Below, piece by piece: positions 1 through 10,797 of a stretch of DNA of 64,000 nucleotides. Under the pieces are notes generated by a model. It was not told the origin of the DNA and searched no databases. It was given only the letters and a program-made list of their open reading frames with translations. Source of the DNA: Astropecten irregularis (taxonomy: Eukaryota > Echinodermata > Asteroidea > Paxillosida > Astropectinidae); assembly GCA_963971285.1 (NCBI GenBank), contig OZ020254.1, positions 19,436,932 to 19,500,931 on the forward strand. Direction: 5' to 3'. Positions within the stretch are counted from its first letter, which is position 1. Every line of letters starts with the position of its first letter. The position numbers were made by a program, and so were the translations under genes.

Positions 1-980
1 GATGACTGGGCAGGCTGGTTAGCTGGCTCCCTAGTTGGATGGTCATAGTCTAAATACTGGTTTGATGACTCCAAGGATGACTGGTGACTGTCTTTCCTTG
101 TTAGACTAGATGGCTGGGCTGGCTGGTTAGCTGGCTCCCTAGTTGGATGGTCACAGTCTTACTGGTTTGATGACTCCAAGGATGGCTGGTGACTGTTTTT
201 CCTTGTTAGACTAGATGACTGGGCTGGCTGGTTAGCTGGCTCCCTAGTTGGATGATCATAGTCTTACTGGTTTGATGACTCCAAGGATGGCTGGTGACTG
301 TCTTTCCTTGTTAGACTAGATGGCTGGGTTGGCTGGTTAGCTGGCTCCCTAGTTGGATGGTCATAGTCTTACTGGTTTGATGACTCCAAGGATGGCTGGT
401 GACTGTCTTTCCTTGTTAGACTAGATGGCTGGGTTGGCTGGTTAGCTGGCTCCCTAGTTGGATGGTCATAGTCTTACTGGTTTGATGACTCCAAGGATGG
501 CTGGTGACTGTCTTTTCTTGTTAGACTAGATGGCTGGGTTGGCTGGTTAGCTGGCTCCCTAGTTGGATGGTCATAGTCTTACTGGTTTGATGACTCCAAG
601 GATGACTGGTGACTGTCTTTCCTTGTTAGACTAGATGGCTAGGCTGGCTGGTTAGCTGACTCCCTAGTTGGATGGTCATAGTCTTACTGGTTTGATGACT
701 CCAAGGATGGCTGGTGACTGTCTTTCCTTGTTAGACTAGATGACTGGGCTGGCTGGTTAGCTGGCTCCCTAGTTGGATGATCATAGTCTTACTGGTTTGA
801 TGACTCCAAGGTTGGCTGGTGACTGTCTTTCCTTGTTAGACTAGATGGCTGGGTTGGCTGGTTAGCTGGCTCCCTAGTTGGATGGTCATAGTCTTACTGG
901 TTTGATGACTCCAAGGATGGCTGGTGACTGTCTTTCCTTGTTAGACTAGATGGCTGGGTTGGCTGGTTAGCTGGCTCCCG
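1..980. repeat. 105-bp tandem satellite, about 9.5 units
   Basis: The phrase GGCTGGTTAGCTGGCTCCC recurs at about 13, 121, 226, 331, 436, 541, 646, 751, 856 and 961. The period is 105 bp, except that the first unit is 108 bp. Units differ by only a few substitutions. On the minus strand one frame is open apart from a single TAA per unit. The 108-bp first unit has three extra bases that turn this TAA into sense codons. No protein is claimed. The array starts before the window edge. Confidence 0.95.
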
Positions 981-1100
981 TTAGCCTGGCTAGTGACTCT
1001 CTCTTCTGATGGACAGCCAGATCACTGGTTGCCTTGCTGGTATTTGAGGTCTTGGCATCAGGTGAGATCTGGCTAAGATCACCCTGTAACAACAAAAATC
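981..1100 (-). repeat. Degenerate satellite-related segment, edge A
   Basis: This stretch follows the satellite directly and resembles 1860-1985 (shared words such as GGTTGCCTTG and GGTCTTGGCAT). On the minus strand a sequence like a splice acceptor (TTGTTGTTACAG) lies at about 1087-1101. The frame that matches its sister copy is interrupted by stops, so I treat it as repeat or exon debris and not as a working exon. Confidence 0.5.
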
Positions 1101-1760
1101 ATTGGAAGTTGACAGATTGAAAAGATTATGAATGAAACAATCAAACAGCACTCTAACCACTGTCTAATTTCCTTATTTTCCTTAAGGAATAACTGTATGT
1201 ACCATAAGATAAATAGATAGTTGCCATTGGTCCCGATCCACTACAAAGTACCAAGTAACTAATTTCCCATCAGCCAAACATTAGTAACTATCAAGGTACA
1301 GGAGTTAAAATTCACTTACACCCTGTGCCAGTTCCCCCTTGAACGGAATTGTTCAATCATTGCTTAGTTTCAAACCCTTGCAAACAAATTAGACACTTAA
1401 TCCTACCAGGTACTACAAGGCGGGCTGCTAGTGCATATTTTGCAAATAACACAGCAGCACCCAGTCTTCAGTTTATACCCAACGAAGGTTAGCAGTCCTA
1501 CAACCGAAATATTGTCAACAGCAACACAACGTCATGTGACTTTGATTAACATCTTCCCCTGTTTCAATTGCTACAATGAATAAACATTTTCTCTCTACTG
1601 ATTTTATTCAACTTGCACAAGATGCAAGCTTGTTGAAAGTGTTTCTTGCATTTGCCATATTCACTTGAAAAACACAATCAGATCTGCTGAATTTTGAGCC
1701 AAAAGTTAAGAAACATGGATGAACAAGATTAAAAATGAATCAATACTTGTCAAAATTTAC
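1101..1760. other. Non-coding spacer
   Basis: AT-rich single-copy-looking sequence without a long reading frame or a repeat shared with the rest of the window. I see nothing else in it. Confidence 0.5.
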
Positions 1761-1761
1761 C

Positions 1762-1985
1762 TGTCCCAATCCAAGTGTGGCATCTTCTTGGCTGGCTGAA
1801 TGGCTGGATGACTGCTTCCTTAGAGGCTGGCTAGTTGGACAGTCACACTCTCACTGGCTGGGTGGCTGGTGACTGTCTTTTCCTAACATACAGCCTGATG
1901 ACAGGTTGCCTTGTTGGTATCTGGGGTCTTGGCATGATTTGAGATCAGGCTGCAGCCAAGTTGGTTGTCAAACCTATGATAAGAA
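1762..1985 (-). repeat. Degenerate satellite-related segment, edge B
   Basis: Sister of 981-1100, with GGCTGGCTGG-like words as in the satellite. On the minus strand it is bounded by an acceptor-like TCTTATCATAG and a donor-like CAG/GTAAAT near 1762. Translations of the two sister segments share residues such as MPRPQIP and RQPVI in one frame, but this copy has several stops. It could be a decayed exon of a repeat-rich protein. No family is recognised. Confidence 0.4.
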
Positions 1986-2065
1986 GAAATTAATCAATAA
2001 AATGATAACGTAATCGCAGGATTGGTTAAAATGTGCACTTGTGAATGTCTGATTTGAACAATCGT

Positions 2066-2145
2066 CAAGCATGTACATGCTGGATCAGACAAAGTGTGAG
2101 TGCTGCTCTGTGAGCTTTACCAATCATGTATTGTACCTTTAAGGT
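2066..2145 (-). mobile_element. MITE-B end fragment
   Basis: Matches the right end of the MITE-B copy at 3055-3397 (CAAAGTGTGAGTGCTG, then ACCAATCATGTATTGTACCTTTAA). Only the terminal ~80 bp is present. Confidence 0.6.
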
Positions 2146-2700
2146 TCGTTCCTCACATAAATGTATGTGTGCCACAGTTTGTATGGCAGCAACATTAATT
2201 ATTTCTTCTTTTAGGATAGGCAATCTCCTCATGATAGTGAATGGGATGGTCATTTGTCGGTCGTGTAAAAAGTGAACATTGGTTGAATTTCAGCAAAAAG
2301 CGGATTTTAAACAAGGCGAAGTTCCTGCTTCAATGAAAGAAGGGCCCCATTTGAAGCCGTGCCAACTTTTTAGTAATATTAAATTAGTGAGTAGACTACT
2401 ATAGAACCGTTATGTTGAGCAAACATTACTTGTTACTGTTGCTGTTCCTATTCTTCAAATAAATGTATTCATTCATTATTTATTGATGTCTAGAGCCTAC
2501 AGTTAAGCAGTCTTTTAATAAGTGCGTTTTTTCATCTGCTGCCTATAAGTTATTAAAAAAAGCAAGTGACCATTTCCAATGTGCAAGTCTGTTGGAGAGG
2601 GTCGCGTGCTTCTTTACAATGAACAATTTTTTGCGACACAACGCACATGGAAAGGCAGCTTTAGGCCTATAGTATAAAGGCCCTAGTTTGGTTATTTTGC
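2146..2700. other. Non-coding spacer
   Basis: AT-rich sequence with only chance reading frames. No repeat partner was found in the window. Confidence 0.4.
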
Positions 2701-3058
2701 TTAAAGGTAATATCATACTTTGGTTTTTATCAAAGAAATACAGATTCATGGGCAAAAATATCAAGACAGATACAGTAACAGTCATCTGTGAAAATTTCAG
2801 TCCCATACGGTGCCCACTTTTTGAGAAAACACAAAAAAACGGCCCCAGTTTTCCTCAAGTCTTTTCTCTTTTATTTTTGATCTTTTAAAATATCAAAAAG
2901 ATTTCGGTCGTTGTCTTACTAATTTCTGGATAAATACACCATTTCATGCGGAAACAATTTAAGGGTACGTTTCTACAACCACCATCTTCATACCCTGTAA
3001 GTTATACGTAGATCTGTTTTGGTTTCTTACCAAAGTATGATACTACATGTACCTTTAA
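2701..3058. mobile_element. MITE-A copy 1 (TTAA-flanked)
   Basis: The left end is TTAAAGGTAATATCATACTT and the right end is AAGTATGATACTAC...CCTTTAA, so inverted ends of about 20 bp are flanked by TTAA. TTAA target duplication is typical of piggyBac-type transposases; assigning the family to piggyBac is inference. The interior carries no transposase reading frame, so the copy is non-autonomous. Other copies lie at 5576-5933, 15055-15402, 15738-16100, 35765-36115 and 48747-49111. Confidence 0.85.
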
Positions 3059-3397
3059 AAGGCACAATACAGGATTGGTGACATACCAAAACAGAAAATT
3101 TTCACAGATTTACGTAAAACTTACAGGGTATTAAGATGGAGCTGGTAAAAACATACCATTAAAATATTTCTGTGTGAAATGATGTTTTTAAACAAAAGCC
3201 AAAAACAGTTTTGATTTCGGGGTAAGATCAAAACCATTCTTTATGTTTAATAAGAATAATTGAGTCGATTGTTTGCTATTTTCTCGGGACCCAGATGTCT
3301 GATTGAGCTCATATTTTCACAGGCTCATTCATATCATGTACATGTTTGATTACACAAAGTGTGAGTGCTGTTCTGTGACCTTCACCAATACCTTTAA
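3055..3397. mobile_element. MITE-B copy (TTAA-flanked)
   Basis: It begins at the TTAA that also ends MITE-A copy 1 and finishes at TTCACCAATACCTTTAA. Ends are ACAGGATTGGTGA and its rough inverse. The interior shares the block ACAGATTTACGT...CTTACAGGGTAT with MITE-A, so A and B are relatives. No coding capacity. Confidence 0.7.
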
Positions 3398-4689
3398 AAT
3401 AGTTTTTCTGGATTTTGTAATTGACATTGCATCGTTCTAACGCTTCCATGACTTCACTTGTTCTATTATCCCAACTTAAGTTAAGATTGATTGAAGAAGA
3501 CATTCAGATGAATAGCACATACTGAATCCAAACATCACAGTTTATGGAGGGTAAGAGAGCACACTCTAACTCTGCTTACATTTTCAGTGCACACCCGCGC
3601 TGTTCTACGCATACATGCACTTTTAACGGTGATATTCTTCATGTAAAATGAAATGTGAGTGGTTTTATGTCCAAGATTTTATACATTACAAGATGTCATA
3701 AAGTAAACAGAGCGCCGAGCCTGAACACGTGTGACTTGTTTGTCAAAACAAATAGTGTAGCACTGTACTGTAGGCCTAGTTATTATTATTTTTCAAAGTC
3801 AGAGGAAAACATTCCGCAGTTATTAATACAGGCAAGTGCACAACAATTTTAACCAAAATCTAGTACTTTGCAGTAAAATGAATGGATTCTTACGCCTAAG
3901 CTCCAACACACAACACACAGACAAGGCCTACATCAGTACGTGTATGTAAATACGAACGTCTGCTTGCAAAACATGGCTCATTACAGAGTGACACTCTCCA
4001 TCCAAATTCACGTTTTTATCGACCAATACGTTTATCTAATCCATGGCAAAAAGGTTCTTCAAGGGTAAATTTATCAACTTTAAGCCAAATTATACCAAGA
4101 TACATTACCTGTTACTTGAACCATGGAGAAATAAGATGTCTTTTCTTGTGTTTATGTTTGGAAATTAACTTCGTCGGTCGCATGTGGCTTGTAAATGAAG
4201 GCCGCCCTCTATAGATGAGTCTTCACTACGGTGTATTATTTAGGACACACGATCGACGGCCTCCGATCTGTCACACATCGCCGTCGCGTCGCGTAGTCTC
4301 TTACTTCCCATTCCTTTTGTACACAAACTTGCATCGCGTCGTACGCTACGTTTTGTCGTTGCTTACAGCTTCGTGACGTCGTGTCGTATACTTCCAATGT
4401 TACTTTTTCTGTGGCTGCTTCCATCGCCCGTCGCCTGACTGTCTAGTGTGTGTGCTGAGCGGTCTCAATGGATGTTGCAATGAATCTACGAATTTGACGA
4501 AATTATATCATAAACGCCCTCTATCATCCGATTCCAACTTTCTGTACCGAATTTGCAAATCTGTTAGGTAGACTCGCTGCCAGTCCTAACATTGTCGATA
4601 TTAAGTATGGCTAGCACCCTCAGTATGCTCAGCGGCAGCGAGAAGTTTAGCCAATGTTGCATGCATGATTGTATACCCAATAGTAACAC
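3398..4689. other. Spacer with a CpG-rich patch
   Basis: The stretch 4235-4440 is rich in CG dinucleotides (GTCGCGTCGCGTAG and similar) and contains a 62-codon minus-strand frame starting at 4424. I recognise no protein in it. The patch could be a promoter-like island or part of an unnoticed element. The part before 4200 holds nothing I can name. At 4505-4560 a piece resembles the repeat at 39640-39720 (GCCCTCTATCATCCGATT). Confidence 0.4.
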
Positions 4690-4757
4690 CGATGATCGTA
4701 ACCCTTGGTCTGACATGGGGACTGGGACCTATGTCAGACCAAGGGTTACGATCATCG
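4690..4757. repeat. Perfect 27-bp stem hairpin
   Basis: The left arm 4690-4716 (CGATGATCGTAACCCTTGGT...) is the exact inverse of 4731-4757, with a 14-nt loop. The core words GTAACCCTTGGTCTGACATGG recur once at about 54038-54058 without a second arm, which suggests a mobile or duplicated module. Confidence 0.9.
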
Positions 4758-4824
4758 CAACTAGTAACCCCACAGTTTGACTGGGAGCCAGTCTATTATT
4801 TATTCATTGCAATCATCAAATAAC

Positions 4825-5125
4825 TACAAGGGAAACTGACTGAATTTAAAGTCACTGCAAAGTGAACAAAGACAAATTGACTGAAGCGGGATTCGAACCG
4901 GCGACCTCCTGATACCGTGCAGGCGCTCTACCAACTGAGCTATCCAGCCCTACGTTGGTGGTGACCCCAATAGTCAACTATCCTTGTTCGTTTGGCAGTC
5001 AGAAGCCATGAAACCACGCACACACCACCATACCCAGTGATTGTTTCAATGATACACGCAAGCAATGCTGCAACCTGGGAACGGTACATGGGGGATCACT
5101 CAAAGAGGATACGGCTTTTTAATTA
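4825..5125 (-). mobile_element. tRNA-derived SINE-1, near full length
   Basis: Read on the minus strand, it starts with AAAAAGCCGTATCCTCTTTG, runs about 170 bp, then shows a tRNA-like block with A box (TAGCTCAGTTGGTAGAGCG) and B box (GGTTCGAATCC), and ends in TTTGTCTTTGTTCACTTT plus an AT-rich tail. The acceptor-stem halves do not pair, so it is not a working tRNA. A second near-full copy lies at 41999-42275 on the plus strand. The tRNA-like block sits in the middle of the shared sequence, not at its head. Confidence 0.8.
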
Positions 5126-5129
5126 ATAT

Positions 5130-5226
5130 AATCATCAGATAAACACAAGGGAAACTGACTGAATTTAAAGTCATTGAAAAGTGAACAAAGAAAAATTGAC
5201 TGAAGCGGGATTCGAACCGGCGAATT
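5130..5226 (-). mobile_element. SINE-1 3' fragment
   Basis: Repeats the tail and B-box portion of SINE-1 (GTGAACAAAGAAAAATTGAC, GCGGGATTCGAACCGGCGA) immediately next to the fuller copy. It is truncated inside the tRNA-like part. Confidence 0.75.
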
Positions 5227-5397
5227 TATTTATTGCGTTAGGCTAACGGAATATTAACATGGACGCGGGCAATTTATTTTTAGCCTCGCCGTCCACCTTC
5301 AAAATATGAAATCCAAGTCGTTTTTTTTTGTCACAGATCTAACAAATAACAACCAAACGCCCTGTAATGCAAAGACATTCAAAGTGATACCAACACT

Positions 5398-5537
5398 GGG
5401 GTCGATTTCATCAAACTCATCGTAACTTACTATCAATTGTAGGACTTATGATGCCTTGCTGCCCTACGTATGATACGATGGGTTATCCTTCTTAACTCGA
5501 GTTACGATCGATCGTAGGGCTTTGTGAAATCGACCCC
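5398..5537. mobile_element. MITE-D copy 1
   Basis: Bounded by GGGGTCGATTTCATCAAA and its inverse TTTGTGAAATCGACCCC; about 140 bp, non-coding. A second copy is at 13328-13473. The matching site at 15688-15705 (CCAATACTGGTTTGAAACC) is empty, which delimits the insertion. Confidence 0.85.
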
Positions 5538-5575
5538 AGGTCTGAAACCAAAATAACACTTGCCATTGGTTTTCT

Positions 5576-5933
5576 GTATAAAATCAATGTATTTCGTAGC
5601 GTATCAAAACTGAAATCTTCACAGATTAAACTATAACAGGTTATAAAGATGGTGATGGTACAAACGTACCGTTAACAGGCCAGCCCGAAATGCTGTATTT
5701 ATCCAGAAAAGAGTAAAACCAAAGACCCCAAAAAACCAGTTTTGGTCTCAAGGAGATCAAAATCTGCGCAAAAGTTTAAAATATACTGTGAGCGTTTTTC
5801 ACTGTTTTCTCAAAAAGTGGACACCGTATGGGACTGGAAATCTCTCAGATGACTGTTACTGTATCTTTCTTGATATGTCCATGAATCTGAATTTCTTTGG
5901 CAAAAACTAAAATATGAAATTACCTTTAACTCA
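5576..5933. mobile_element. MITE-A copy 2, decayed left end
   Basis: The interior (CTTCACAGATT, AAAAGTGGACACCGTATGGG, CAGATGACTGTTACTGTATC) and right end (GAAATTACCTTTAA) match MITE-A. The left terminus is too diverged to place exactly. Confidence 0.7.
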
Positions 5934-8295
5934 TATCAATAAGGCAACGTGGTTTAGTTCTGCTTGTTTGCTTGCTTGATTTCACGTTGAAAGTAAATAG
6001 CTTTATGTTATATTGACAAGTGTGAAGGATTATACCATAGGCCCAATTCGCAAGTTTCCAGTGTTGCATCGCATGAAAATAAATCAATCCAAATGAATTA
6101 CAACGAAGTAAACGCCAGAAAGGGGACAAGTATATGTATTTATAACAAATATTGGAGAGAAGAAAATAACAATAGACAGTTTCACTCTGCACCATTCGGC
6201 TGGGATCCTCGTGGGATTGTCAAGTCCCAGGAGGGAGCAGTAACCCATTCGTTTTGTGCACCAAAAGTTGAGGTTATTTTTCTGCAAGACATTTTCCTTC
6301 CTTACTGAGGTTGAATATGTTTCCTTCTGTCAACCATGATAGCTAGCGTTTTGAGTTACAGAAACATTTCTGATTTGTGTTTTGTTTGTCTTTTTTTACT
6401 CTGAGAGTTCCCCCATAATGAACATGCATGATAAGGCGCCCTTATATCATACAGTCATTCAAAGCCCTATACCGATACTGGTTTAAGTAAGACTTGCCAT
6501 TTGCTTTCTGTAAGTGAATTCTCTATAATAAGGCAAGAAAATAACGACTGAAAACAGCACTACATCGATCAACCCTTTCGTCGTTCCGGTGTGTTAAACA
6601 CACTTACGCATATAACGTACCACTACGCGCCCTAAAACTACAGCCAAAAGCAAGCTCCAAAATTCGGGCGAGTTCACCAATCGATTGATTACTTATCGAA
6701 ATCTACATATACTGCCACACATTGGAGATACGATACCACGCATGCGCGATGTGTATATAGTAACAGCCAATCACAGCTCTCACAGCAGTTGATTGAGGCG
6801 CATTGATCTTGTCACTCAGCACATATTATCTGATTAAAAGTATAGTAATGTCAACACATGCACCGTCACGTCATCAATTTACAATCAGAATGATTTTTAA
6901 TGGTGCACAATATAAGTCCATATTAGGTGAGATGATCATCGAAAAGTAGTTCCGTCAATTTCTGAGGGTGTTCAATTCATTACAGATCGCTTAACATACA
7001 AAGTTAGTGTTTAAGCCATTAATACGCTCGTTAAAATGTAGTCCTTTCAGTTGGTCGAGCTTCATGAGTTGAACTGAATTGTTTACGTTTTATTATAGAC
7101 AATTATAGTCATCCTGATTAGGCACCTAATCTGGATTTGTTAGCAGGTTTGTGTAGCTTAACCGGTGACTTTTTGGTGAAAATTCCATTATTAAAGAAAT
7201 AGCCCTTAAAGGGATGGTACAGAACTGGTGTTTGCGACAAAACCGTTGCTGACAGTGAAAGCACATTATGTAATCCCTCATATACCTTAACTGACAAACC
7301 TGTAGAAGTTTGAGGTCAATCAGCCATCTGGGTCACGAGAAAATAGTGAAAACCCGTGTACAGAGAAATGTATACGTTTCAACGAATGGATAAAACGCTT
7401 CGAAGCGATTTATTCCGATCGGAAAATAGTTTCATTTATTTCTCAACGAATATGGCATTTCAGACAAAAACATTCCATGGGATGTTTTCTCCTATCATCA
7501 CCATACTGTGTAAGTTTTATGTGAATCTGTGATCATGAAGTGTATTTTGTCTTACCAATTCTGTACCATCCCTTTAAACTGCCAAATGGACTAGAAACAG
7601 ATTGAAAAAAAATCCCCACAGGCTTTGTCAAAGCAGAGCTGTACGTTGGGATTTGATTTAATGAAATGGCTCACAGTTAATATACAAACTCTGGGGACCT
7701 AGTTTCACCTTGTTTTATTCTCCAAGATCTCCTCCGTAAGGCGCGCGCGCTCCAAACGCTTTAAGAAATATCTAAATTTTCTGTTAAATTATTTTTCTTA
7801 ACCGATAACTGGTTAGTGAAAATTCCATCAAATGAAATACTCGTAAAACTGCAAGTTGGACTACATGTATCACAAAACTGAAGAAAATACCTCGGGCCTC
7901 GTCTCTTTTGCAAATTAGACATACTTTAGGATTTAATTTCATCCAAATGGCTCCCATTTGTAATTCAAACTCTGGGGACCAGGTTTCACCTTTTAATTTA
8001 TTCTACAAGACTTCCCACGCAAGGCTCGGCAAACGCTTTAAAACATTTTTGAGGGTATATACCAAAATGAATTAGCTCGGCAGACTGATGTGGGTCTAGT
8101 TTACTGGTTTACACCCTCAGCCATCACCTGATATGTGATGGACTTCGTGATATGACGGCGTGACTGTCGCACATTGTTCCCCATAACTCCACTACATGCA
8201 CTGCATGCTCAGTAAGCAACAAGTTTGCAAAGTCATGAAGCTACAATCAAGTTAAAGTTGACGGAGTGAACTTGGCGCATAGTGACCTGTCACCC
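5934..8295. repeat. Tandem P unit 1 (~2.3 kb)
   Basis: Begins with GGCAACGTGGTTTAGTTCTGCTTG..., contains GCCAGAAAGGGGACAAGTAT, GGCTGGGATCCTCGTGGG and CGTCACGTCATCAATTTAC, and ends with GTGACCTGTCACCCTCATATC. The next unit restarts in the same order. No long reading frame is present in any unit. The family is unknown; it could be a large satellite or the body of a non-autonomous transposon duplicated in tandem. Confidence 0.8.
7206..7577. mobile_element. MITE-C (TTAA-flanked) inside P unit 1
   Basis: Ends are TTAAAGGGATGGTACAGAA and the inverse TTCTGTACCATCCCTTTAA, about 25 bp of inverted repeat. The right interior (CACAGATTCACATAAAACTTACACAGTATGG when inverted) is recognisably related to the shared MITE-A/B block. 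P unit 3 (about 14280-14310) lacks it, so it inserted after the units diverged. Confidence 0.85.
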
Positions 8296-8565
8296 TCATA
8301 TCAATTAACACATTTATTTATCAGTATACTTGCACGTAGGCCAACATGTTTTAGTTTTGCTTGCTTGCTTGATTTCACTTAAGAAATAAATAGCTTCATG
8401 TTATATTGACGAGTGTGAAGGATTATAACATATGCCCAATTCGCAAGTTTCCAGTGTTGCATCGCATGAAAATAAATCAATCCAAATGAATTACAACGAA
8501 GTAAACGCCAGAAAGGGGACAAGTATATGTATTTATAACAAATATTGGAGGGAAGTAAATAATAT

Positions 8566-8729
8566 ACAAATAATGAATGTTTATGAGTGGAATGGTAAAA
8601 ATAATTTCATGAGGTGAAAGATGGACTGTTCCATTTCACGAGGCGAAGCCGAGTAGAATGGAACAGTCCATCTGTCACCGAAGGAAATTATTTTTTCCAT
8701 TCTACGAATGTGAAACATTCATTATTTGT
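8566..8729. mobile_element. Foldback element, 164 bp
   Basis: The left arm ACAAATAATGAATGTTT pairs with the right arm AAACATTCATTATTTGT. An inner pair GATGGACTGTTCCAT/ATGGAACAGTCCATC lies at about 8622-8673, so almost the whole element folds on itself. Confidence 0.75.
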
Positions 8730-8730
8730 T

Positions 8731-9335
8731 TTATATAACATCTAAGTAGATCTTTGTCATTTGATTTTGATTGGAGATAACATTTTAAGAGCTAGCGAGA
8801 CAAAAAAAACTTAAAATCTTGGCAAAATTTATGCTCTTATTACAGTAAAGCCCACCGCACATTATACGATCCGACATTCCGACTTGGACCCGACTGGTTT
8901 TTGGAAGGATCGCAAAGCATTCTGGGAGTCTTAATCGTGATTGTTCCTAGTCGCAGACCCACTCTGATGGCCAGTCGGCAAGATTTGACTGTCGAATCAC
9001 GGTTAAGACTCCCAGAATGATTTGCGATCCTTCCAAAAACCAGTCGGGTCGTAGTCGGATCGTATAGTGTGCGGTGGGCTTAACGCGCGTTGCCCGCCAA
9101 CGCGTACGGGACTACGCGCGCACGCAGTGACAAATAAATGGAACGCCGCTTGACCAATCACGTATTGAAGTCACTTGCGTGCAATAGTACAAATCGGATG
9201 GCACCAAAAATGAACGGTGGATAGAACAAATTTCAACGGTTGTGACGTAAGCCATGAATTGGTGTATTTATCAAATATCACGGGACATACAATCCTCCAA
9301 TCAAATGACAAGGATCTACTAAGGTGTTATATAAC
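8731..9335. mobile_element. TIR element with ~40-bp ends
   Basis: The left end TTATATAACATCTAAGTAGA...TTTGTCATTTGATT is mirrored by the right end AATCAAATGACAAGGATCTA...GTTATATAAC. No transposase frame is present. A second foldback (8846-9083) lies inside it. Confidence 0.65.
8846..9083. mobile_element. Long-arm foldback, 238 bp
   Basis: Arms of about 95-105 bp: AAGCCCACCGCAC...GATCCGAC...CCAGTCGGG-type sequence on one side and its inverse ending GTGCGGTGGGCTTAA on the other. The arms differ at only a few sites, so the copy is probably young. Non-coding. Confidence 0.85.
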
Positions 9336-10797
9336 AATAAACAGTTTCACTCTGCACCATTCGGCTGGGATCCTCGTGGGATTGTCAAGTCCCAGGAGTT
9401 TTGAGTTACAGAAACATTTTTGATTTGTGTTTTGTTTTTCTTTTTTTACTGAGAGTTCCCCCATAATGAACATGCCTGATAAGGCGCCCTTATATCATAC
9501 AGGCATTCAAAGCCCTATACCGATACTGGTTTAAGTAAGACTTGCCATTTGCTTTCTGTAAGTGAATTCTCTATAATAAGGCAAGAAAATAACGACTGAA
9601 AACAGCACTACATCGATCAACCCTTTCGTCGTTCCGGTGTGTTAAACACACTCACGCATATAACGTACCACTACGCGCCCTAAAACTACAGCCAATAGCA
9701 AGCTCCCAATTCGGGCGAGACCACCAATCGATTGATTACTTATCGAAATCTACAATTATACTGCCACACATTGGAGAAAACCGAACCACGCATGCGTGCA
9801 TGTGTATATAGTAACAGCCAATCACAGCTCTCAGAGCAGTTGATGGGGCGAGTTGATATTGTCACTCAGCACATATTATCTGATTAAAAGTATAGTAATG
9901 TCAACACATGCACCGTCACGTCATCAATTTACAATCAGAATGATTTTTCATGGTGCACAATATAAGTCCATATTAGGTGAGATGATCATCGAAAAGTAGT
10001 TCCGTCAATTTCTGAGGGTGTTCAATTCATTACAGATCGCTTAACATACAAAGTGTTTAAGCCATTAATACGCTCGTTAAAATGTAGTCCTTTCAGTTGA
10101 GCTTCATGCTCCACGGAATTGTTTACGATTTATTATAGACAATTATCCTGATTATGCACCTAATCTGATTTGTTAGCAGGTTTGTGTACTATACATGTAA
10201 TTTATATCATTCTCATTTTCTTTACAATAGGCTTTGTCAAAATAGAGCTCATAGTTGAAATTCAAACGCTTGGGACCTGGTTTCACCTTTTATTTTATTC
10301 TACAAGACTTCCCACGCAAGGCTCAGCAAAGGCTTTAAAAACATTTTTGAGGGTATATACCAACATTAATGAGCTCGGCGGACTGATCTGGGCCTATTTA
10401 CTGGTTTACACCCTCAGCCATCACCTGATAATGTGATGGACTTCGTGATATGATGGCGTGACAGTCGCACATTGTTCCCCATAACTCCACTTCATGCACT
10501 GCATGCTCATTAAGCAACAAGTTAGCAAAGTCATGACGGTACAATCAAGTTAAAGGTGACGGAGTGAACTTGGCGCATAGTGACCTGTCACCCTCATATC
10601 AATTAACACATTTATTTATCAGTATACTTGCACGTAGGCCAACATGTTTTAGTTTTGCTTGCTTGCTTGATTTCATTTTAGAAATAAATAGCTTCATGTT
10701 ATATTGACGAGTGTGGAGGATTATTACATAATTCGCAAGTGTTCAAGTGCTGCGTCGCGTGAAAATAAATCAATCAAAATGAATTGCGACGAAGTAA

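Larger units (their letters stand above)
5340..5933. repeat. Partial P unit (P0) carrying MITE-D and MITE-A
   Basis: Sequence on both sides of the MITE-D copy (GCAAAGACATTCAAAGTGAT..., CTTGCCATTGGTTTTCTGTA) matches the corresponding part of the P units at 6450-6520, 13280-13520 and 15670-15730. The P-like sequence then gives way to a degenerate MITE-A. Confidence 0.6.
8296..10585. repeat. Tandem P unit 2 with nested foldbacks
   Basis: Repeats the P order from CATATCAATTAACACATTTA to GACCTGTCACCCTCATATC. Between 8560 and 9335 it is interrupted by a composite of inverted-repeat elements. After 9336 it continues with AACAGTTTCACTCTGCACC as in unit 1. It lacks MITE-C and about 0.5 kb of unit 1's later part. 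Confidence 0.8.

Noticed and set aside
1-980. CRISPR array
   Set aside because: Units are contiguous 105-bp repeats without variable spacers, in a eukaryotic setting.
4236-4424. 62-codon minus-strand frame in a CpG-rich patch
   Set aside because: Plausible start but no recognisable domain and no next exon; kept only as a note.
4880-4950. Functional tRNA gene on the minus strand
   Set aside because: A and B boxes are clear, but the acceptor-stem halves do not pair and the block is embedded in a repeated SINE.
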